Below, one piece after another: positions 59,213 through 64,000 of a stretch of DNA of 64,000 bases (position 1 is the stretch's first letter; each line of letters starts with the position of its first letter). The notes beneath the pieces are model-generated. The model worked only from the letters and a program-made list of their open reading frames with translations, had not been told where the DNA came from and made no database searches. A program made the translations under genes and the position numbers. This stretch comes from Stigmatella erecta (GTDB lineage: Bacteria > Myxococcota > Myxococcia > Myxococcales > Myxococcaceae), in NCBI RefSeq assembly GCF_900111745.1, contig NZ_FOIJ01000013.1, positions 124,001-188,000 on the forward strand. The letters run 5' to 3'.

Positions 59213-62175
59213 TCCGGCGCCAGCGCGGCGTTCTTCCGGACGGTCCGGTGGGGCGCCGCGAAGGGGGCGCGTCCGGGTTCCGGCTCCTGCACCAGGCCGT
59301 AGCGCCGGATCTTGCTGTAGAAGGTGGCCTTGGCCACCCCCAGGGCCTTGGCGGCCCGGGCCACGTTGCCGCCACAGTGCCGCAGGGCCTGCTCGAAGGC
59401 GCGGCGCTCGACTTCCGCGAAGGGGAGCACGGGCGCCTCCGCGGAGGGGCAGCCCGGTAGCCAGGCGGCGGGTGAGGGGGTGTGCTGCTGGAGCGCGCGC
59501 GCGATGGCGGGGGGCGTGCGCACCAGCACGTCCTGGTCGTCCAGGAGCAGGCTCGCCGCCCCTTCGAGGAGGTTCGCCAGCTCCCGCACATTGCCCGGCC
59601 AGTCGTAGGCCATCAGGTCCGCCATCACGTGGGGCGCGACCTGGAGGGGACGGCGGTGGAGCCGGGAGGTGTAGCGCCGCAGGTGGTAGTCCACCAGCCG
59701 GGGAATGTCCCCGCGCCGCTCCCGGAGGGGCGGCAGGCGCAGGTGCACGGCCCGCAGGCGGTGGAAGAGATCCAGACGGAAGTTCCCCTCGTCGATGGCC
59801 CGCTCGAGGTCCCGGTGCGTGGTGGCCACCACGCGGGCCTGGAGGGAAAGGTCCCGCGTGCCGCCCAGGCGCTGGAACGTCCGCTCCTGCAGGACGCGCA
59901 GCAGCTTCACCTGCATCTCCAGGGGCATGTCGCCAATCTCATCGAGCAGCAGCGTGCCCCGGTCCGCCAGCTCGAACTTGCCCGGGTTGCCGCCGGCCCG
60001 GGCGCCGGTGAAGGCCCCCCGCTCGTAGCCGAACAGCTCGCTCTCCAGCAGCTCCCGGGGGAAGGCCGCCATGTTGATGCCGACGAAGGGAGACGCCGCG
60101 CTGGGGGACGCCCGGTGGATGGCCTGCGCGAGCAGCTCCTTGCCCGTGCCGCTCTCGCCCGTGATGAGGATGGGCACGTCCGAGCGGGCCGCCTGCCGCG
60201 CATCCTTCAAGCACGCCAGGAAGGCGGGGTCCTCGCCGAGGAGGTCCTCGAAGGTGAAGCGGGCCTGGGCGCCCGTGAGCTTGTGCGCGAGCCGCTGCGC
60301 GCTGGCGAGCTCCTGGAGGGTGGCCACCACGCCGCCCTCGTACATCTGCGTGCAGACGAGCAGCTCGCCGTGGGGCAGGGCGATGACTTCATTCAGCAGG
60401 GGCCTGCCCGCCTTCAGCGCCTCTCCCAGGGGCTCGAGCGCCGCGAGGCTCCGCAGGGACCGGCCGACGAGCTGCGCGGGCTGGACCCGGAGCAGGCGCG
60501 CGGCGGAATGGTTGAGGGCGCAGACGAGCCCCGCATGGTCCAACGTGAGGACCCCGTCCCGGATGGCGGCGAGCGTCGCCGCATCCCGCGCGGCGGCCTG
60601 CTCCAACGCGATCCGGTCACGGATGCGCATGAGCGCGGCGCCGCACAGCGAGCCGAAGACGGAGAGCTGCTCGAAGTCCCTCTCGGAGAGCCCCGTCCGG
60701 GCGCTGGACAACCCCAGCACCAGCCCCAGCCGTTTCCGGCTCTGGCCGTGCAGGGGAATCAGGGCGCGCTGGCCCTGGGGCGCGCCGCGTCCGGGCTGCG
60801 AGGGCCGGACCTTGTCGAGGATGAGCTGGGGGGCGCGCTGCTGAAAGGCGGAGTGCACCGCGTCCCGGAAGCACTCGGTGGGGAGTTCCGGCGGGAGGAG
60901 GCCCTCTTGGAATTCCTGCAGGGTCCCGTTGTCGTCGAGCTCCACGAGCCCCGCCACCGCCGCGGGGATGAGCCCGAGGGCCAGCCGGGGAATCGCCGTG
61001 AGCAGCTCCTCCAGCTCCTCGATGCCAGCCAGGTGCTGGCTGACGACCACCAGCAGGCCCAGGCGCTCCCGTTCGAGAAGGGTATGCTCCAGGGCCCGGA
61101 TGAGGGCCTCCTCCGTGAGGTGGACCGACTCCAGGGCGCCATCGGCGAGCTTGGCCAGGGGGCTCGGGAGGGCGGCCAGGTGGGGGTGCTCGGACGAGCG
61201 GGCGTCGCGCTGGGCGGAGAGGATGTCCTTGAGCCGGGCGTGGCGCTCGCGCAGCTCCTCCATCACCGAGAAGAGATCCGTGTCGATGAGCGCATTGGCC
61301 TTGTGCGGGCTGAAGGTCCGGAAGGCCTGCCGCAGCAGGCGGAGATCCTTCGCGGTGCCCACCTTGACCAGCAGCGGGTGGGCCCGGGCGAGCCAGTTCC
61401 CGGGCGAGCCCGAGGCGTCCTTCGCCACGAGCGAGGCCTGGAGCATGTGGGCGAGGGCGAGATCCCGGGAGGCCTCCAGCAGCTCGAACCGTCCGGTGGC
61501 CCGGTCCAGCGTGGCGCGGAGCTCCTCCAGACGCGGCGCACCCTGTGCCAGCCCCCACCGGACCCGCAGCACCTCCGTGCGGGCCGCGAGCAAGCCCGTA
61601 CACGAGGCCATCCGTGCGGCCTTCTCCAGCAGGGGCATCGTCTCGGGGAGGTTTCCCGCCTCCAGCAGGGCTTCCGCCGCGACGAGGTGCGCATGGACCG
61701 CGAGCGGCGACTCCTCCTCGCCGGGGGGAAGCTGATCCAGCCCTTCCAGGGAGGCGCGCACCGCGGCCGTACTCATGCCATCCAGCAACAGCACCTGGGC
61801 ATAGAGGACGAGGCAGAGCGCCCGCAGGGCGGGCTCCTCCTGCGTGCCCGGGAGGGACTCGGCGCGCTCCAGGGCCCCCGCGACGCGGGCGGAGTAACCG
61901 GCCTCCAGCAAGACCAGGGCAGAGGCCAGCTCCACCGGGCCTTCCAGCTCCCGGGTGGCCACGGACCTGCCCCGCAGGAGAAAGGATTCCGCCTCGGGGC
62001 GCCTTCCCACGAGTGCGGCGAGCACCGCGCATTCCAGCGCGGCCAGAACCTGACGCGGCCCCCGGCCCCGCTCGAACCGCATGCGGGCCTCTTCCAGACG
62101 CGAGCCCAGGGGACGCTCTCCCGTGAAGGGCTCCAGAGGGTGAAAGCCATCGGTGCTGGAAGGTTTGCGTGACAT
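59164..62175 (-). CDS. Sigma-54-dependent Fis-family activator with TPR-like and GAF/PAS sensing regions
   Basis: A 1003-residue regulator. Residues about 1-360 are helical repeats resembling TPR; about 365-520 look like a GAF domain; about 525-620 like PAS. The AAA+ domain follows with Walker A (GESGTGKE near 673), the sigma-54-contact loop GAFTGA (near 721) and GTLLLDEIGDMP (Walker B). A Fis-type HTH ends the protein (FEQALRHCGGNVARAAKALGVAKATFYSKIRRYGL). There is no receiver domain, so it is controlled by ligands or protein partners rather than phosphorylation. It is divergent from the RCC1 gene, whose upstream DNA has a good sigma-54 promoter and dyad elements. Its 3' end overlaps the amidohydrolase by 49 bp. 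Confidence 0.9.
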   Translation of the reverse strand: MSRKPSSTDGFHPLEPFTGERPLGSRLEEARMRFERGRGPRQVLAALECAVLAALVGRRPEAESFLLRGRSVATRELEGPVELASALVLLEAGYSARVAGALERAESLPGTQEEPALRALCLVLYAQVLLLDGMSTAAVRASLEGLDQLPPGEEESPLAVHAHLVAAEALLEAGNLPETMPLLEKAARMASCTGLLAARTEVLRVRWGLAQGAPRLEELRATLDRATGRFELLEASRDLALAHMLQASLVAKDASGSPGNWLARAHPLLVKVGTAKDLRLLRQAFRTFSPHKANALIDTDLFSVMEELRERHARLKDILSAQRDARSSEHPHLAALPSPLAKLADGALESVHLTEEALIRALEHTLLERERLGLLVVVSQHLAGIEELEELLTAIPRLALGLIPAAVAGLVELDDNGTLQEFQEGLLPPELPTECFRDAVHSAFQQRAPQLILDKVRPSQPGRGAPQGQRALIPLHGQSRKRLGLVLGLSSARTGLSERDFEQLSVFGSLCGAALMRIRDRIALEQAAARDAATLAAIRDGVLTLDHAGLVCALNHSAARLLRVQPAQLVGRSLRSLAALEPLGEALKAGRPLLNEVIALPHGELLVCTQMYEGGVVATLQELASAQRLAHKLTGAQARFTFEDLLGEDPAFLACLKDARQAARSDVPILITGESGTGKELLAQAIHRASPSAASPFVGINMAAFPRELLESELFGYERGAFTGARAGGNPGKFELADRGTLLLDEIGDMPLEMQVKLLRVLQERTFQRLGGTRDLSLQARVVATTHRDLERAIDEGNFRLDLFHRLRAVHLRLPPLRERRGDIPRLVDYHLRRYTSRLHRRPLQVAPHVMADLMAYDWPGNVRELANLLEGAASLLLDDQDVLVRTPPAIARALQQHTPSPAAWLPGCPSAEAPVLPFAEVERRAFEQALRHCGGNVARAAKALGVAKATFYSKIRRYGLVQEPEPGRAPFAAPHRTVRKNAALAPDYGWTVFPPPPPKGAR

Positions 62176-62246
62176 GAAAATCCAAGAACAGACAAAGCCT
62201 GTGCCCCGCACGAGCGGGGCAAGACAGGAATTCAGGACCGCAGCCA

Positions 62247-62282
62247 GTTCAGATTCTGAGACTGATAGTTTAATTTCTGAAC
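62247..62282. promoter_or_regulatory. Candidate enhancer: GTTCAGA ... TCTGAAC dyad plus TCAGATTCTGA palindrome
   Basis: GTTCAGA (62247-62253) and TCTGAAC (62276-62282) form a perfect 7-bp inverted repeat with a 22-base spacer, and TCAGATTCTGA (62249-62259) is a palindrome with a one-base centre. The site lies about 115-150 bp upstream of the sigma-54 promoter, the usual distance for an activator site. It is in the AT-rich part of the divergent region. Confidence 0.45.
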
Positions 62283-62397
62283 ATTTGCAAAAAAAACCTG
62301 TGGATCCAGGGGGTTGCAGGCGACCCGCCCCGGTCCTCGCGGGGAGGCAGGACAGAAATTGAACGCGGGGGGCCGAGGCCTCCCGAGCGGCACGGCG

Positions 62398-62413
62398 TGG
62401 CGTGGTTGTTGCT
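62398..62413 (+). promoter_or_regulatory. Strong candidate sigma-54 promoter for the RCC1 gene
   Basis: TGGCGT (62398-62403), five bases, TTGCT (62409-62413): the -12 element is perfect, the -24 element has the invariant TGGC, and GG and GC are ten bases apart. The RCC1 start is 66 bp downstream of the promoter. A gene for a sigma-54 activator lies divergently on the other side. Confidence 0.6.
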
Positions 62414-62478
62414 CAAGGCCTGCGCGGCGGCGCCCGGCACACCGGGCTTCGCTTTCCACCCGAGGAATGGAGCGTGGC

Positions 62479-64000
62479 ATGCGCAACCCCTATTTCCAGA
62501 GCACGCGGCGGATGCTGAGGAAGACCGTTCTTCTTCTGTCCGCCTTCACGGTTGTCCCCGTGGGCTGCAATTCCCAGTCGTCTGAGACGCCGGGCCAGGA
62601 GGAAGAGGCGTCCATCAGCGCCACCTTCGCCATCCAGGCCGCAGACTTCTACACCTCCAGTGGTGCGTCCAAGACGCGCGCCTATTCGGCCTCCTCGCTG
62701 CACTCGGCCCAGGCGTTTGCCTTCACGGACGTGGCCTCCATCCGCATTGACGTGAAGCCGAAGGACTCCAGCACGCCGTTGTATGTGAATTTTGATTTGT
62801 TCAAGTCAGCCGACCAGTGGACGGGCACCATTCCCTTCCTGCCCAAGGGCAAGGCGTTGGTGTTCTCCGCCAAAGCCTCTGACGCCACGGGCAAGCTGCT
62901 GTTTCAGGGCACCACGGAGCAGACGCTCTCCATCGCCAACGACAAGGTGGTCATCACCCTGGCGGCGGCCAACGACGGGCAGTCCATCACCATCCCGAGG
63001 GTGAAGAAGATCTCGGTGCCCTCGGCATTCGGCTCGGACCAGAGCGGCAACGTGTCGTTCTCGGTGGAGGCGAACACGGGCGAGGCGCTGACGTACGAGC
63101 TGACGCCTGCGGAGGGCGGAGGCACGTTCTATCCGCTGACGGGCAGCATCACGCTGGCGGCGACGGCGGGCACGTTCGTGAGCCAGTACGTGCCGCCGTC
63201 GGTGGGGACAGCGGCGGAGTACACGCACACGGTGAAGGTGACGAACGAGGCGGGGCACTCGGTGGTGACGACGTTCCAGACGAAGGTGAAGCCGGCGGGA
63301 ACGACGGACGGGGTGAGGGACAGCCTCCTGCAGGTGCAATTCAGCCCGGTCATCAACAGCATCACCACGCACCGGATTGCCGGGACGGGCAACGTGCTGT
63401 TCAAAGCGGCGGTGGCGGACGACGACGCGGAGGCGGTGCTGGGCTACACGTGGAGCTTCACGCCCGGGGCGGGGACGGCGTTTGACCCGATGCCAGCTTT
63501 CAGCGGGGAGACGAACCCGGTGACGCTGGAGCACTACACGACCCAGGTGCAGGGGACGGTGAAGCTGGAGGTGAAGGACAGCAAGGGGGCGAAGACGACG
63601 CTGCTCTATCCGCTGACGCCGGACCAGTTCCCGGACAATCCGGTAGCGGAGGGGCCGGTGACGGGCTTCAACTCCATCCGGGCGGGCGATGCCCACACGT
63701 GCGTGTTGCTCAACAACGGGACGATGCGCTGCTGGGGCTACAACAACGTCGGTCAGCTGGGCTACGGGAACACGTTCAACATCGGCGACAACGAGAAGCC
63801 GTACGTGGCGGGAGACGTGGCGCTGGTGGGCACCGGGGCGAAGATTGCCGTGGGCGGCAGCCACACGTGCGCGCTGTTCGACACAGGGCTGGTGCGCTGC
63901 TGGGGGCATAACGGCTCTGGTCAATTGGGCTACAACACCACGCAGCACGTGGGAGATGGGGAGGCCATCGCCAGCTACGGCTATGTGAACGTGGGCGGCA
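62479..64000 (+). CDS. RCC1-repeat secreted protein, 3' end outside window
   Basis: The frame runs to the end of the window without a stop (507 codons seen). Signal sequence and a possible lipobox (MLRKTVLLLSAFTVVPVGC, Cys30; the -3 residue is Pro, so lipidation is uncertain) are followed by Ig/PKD-like modules (about 180-395) and then by the first blades of a bacterial RCC1/alpha-tubulin-suppressor propeller: AGDAHTCVLLNNGTMRCWGYNNVGQLGYG and GGSHTCALFDTGLVRCWGHNGSGQLGYN. I place the start at the ATG at 62479 with GGAG 6 bases upstream; ATG 62467 is an alternative. Such proteins are abundant on myxobacterial surfaces; function is unknown. Likely controlled by the divergent activator. Confidence 0.8.
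   Translation, partial: MRNPYFQSTRRMLRKTVLLLSAFTVVPVGCNSQSSETPGQEEEASISATFAIQAADFYTSSGASKTRAYSASSLHSAQAFAFTDVASIRIDVKPKDSSTPLYVNFDLFKSADQWTGTIPFLPKGKALVFSAKASDATGKLLFQGTTEQTLSIANDKVVITLAAANDGQSITIPRVKKISVPSAFGSDQSGNVSFSVEANTGEALTYELTPAEGGGTFYPLTGSITLAATAGTFVSQYVPPSVGTAAEYTHTVKVTNEAGHSVVTTFQTKVKPAGTTDGVRDSLLQVQFSPVINSITTHRIAGTGNVLFKAAVADDDAEAVLGYTWSFTPGAGTAFDPMPAFSGETNPVTLEHYTTQVQGTVKLEVKDSKGAKTTLLYPLTPDQFPDNPVAEGPVTGFNSIRAGDAHTCVLLNNGTMRCWGYNNVGQLGYGNTFNIGDNEKPYVAGDVALVGTGAKIAVGGSHTCALFDTGLVRCWGHNGSGQLGYNTTQHVGDGEAIASYGYVNVGG

Larger units (their letters stand above)
62176..62478. other. Divergent control region between activator and RCC1 genes
   Basis: These 303 bases hold no gene. They contain an AT-rich core with dyads (62247-62282) and a -24/-12 promoter (62398-62413), annotated separately. 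No other RNA or repeat is seen. Confidence 0.55.

Overview
The window is a 64-kb piece of a GC-rich (about 70%) chromosome that looks like a fruiting myxobacterium (Myxococcota; most like the Stigmatella/Cystobacter/Archangium/Myxococcus group). The pointers are a DUF2378 (TIGR02265, Myxococcales-restricted) protein, an infC gene of the Dsg type with an AUC start and a long C-terminal tail, many histidine kinases, an RCC1-repeat secreted protein, a Hanks-type Ser/Thr kinase, and a SitA/SitI-like lipoprotein pair. The species call is inference. I saw no rRNA, tRNA, CRISPR array, insertion sequence or prophage. Large antisense reading frames are GC shadows.

Layout. 1-4604: the end of an ATP-grasp gene, a convergent esterase, a small orphan gene, then a KAS III-like synthase, a DUF2378 protein and a secreted protein behind a good sigma-54 (-24/-12) promoter candidate. 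4710-17616: a large sensor kinase followed by a tightly packed cell-envelope operon equivalent to E. coli yfaP-yfaT-yfaA-yfaS-yfaQ (DUF2135, DUF1175, DUF2138, alpha-2-macroglobulin, DUF2300). 17624-24449 (minus): two large exported beta-propeller proteins, one fused to a diheme cytochrome c and one carrying discoidin-like domains. 24686-27839: infC, a metallo-beta-lactamase-fold diiron protein, a Ser/Thr kinase and a small Cys protein. 27843-34817: an SLC13 permease, a lower-GC toxin/immunity-like pair, a CHASE-type kinase and an MscS channel. 35188-43762: MATE pump, heme A synthase, aldehyde dehydrogenase, small membrane protein, PAP2 phosphatase, quinone oxidoreductase, a histone-H1-like protein and a deacetylase-family enzyme. 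43759-47933: two divergent kinases, one lacking its phospho-accepting His. 47941-59212: a Cys-rich lipoprotein, gluconokinase, a B3/B4-domain protein, tandem aldehyde dehydrogenases, PLD-like, GST, AraC regulator, desaturase, XRE regulator, Tat-exported pirin and an amidohydrolase. 59164-64000: a sigma-54 activator divergent from an RCC1-repeat secreted protein that has a near-consensus sigma-54 promoter.

The most notable content is the yfa-type operon. Its alpha-2-macroglobulin keeps the CLEQ thioester motif. Its DUF2300-type protein shows, in order, a HExxH...E peptidase signature, the three penicillin-binding motifs (SxxK, SxN, KTGT) and a SpoIID-like lytic transglycosylase domain. Together with a DUF1175 protein that has an NlpC/P60-like Cys/His pair, this suggests a protease-trapping and peptidoglycan-processing machine of unknown mechanism. 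The second strong signal is the self-contained regulatory pair at the right end: activator, dyad elements and sigma-54 promoter.
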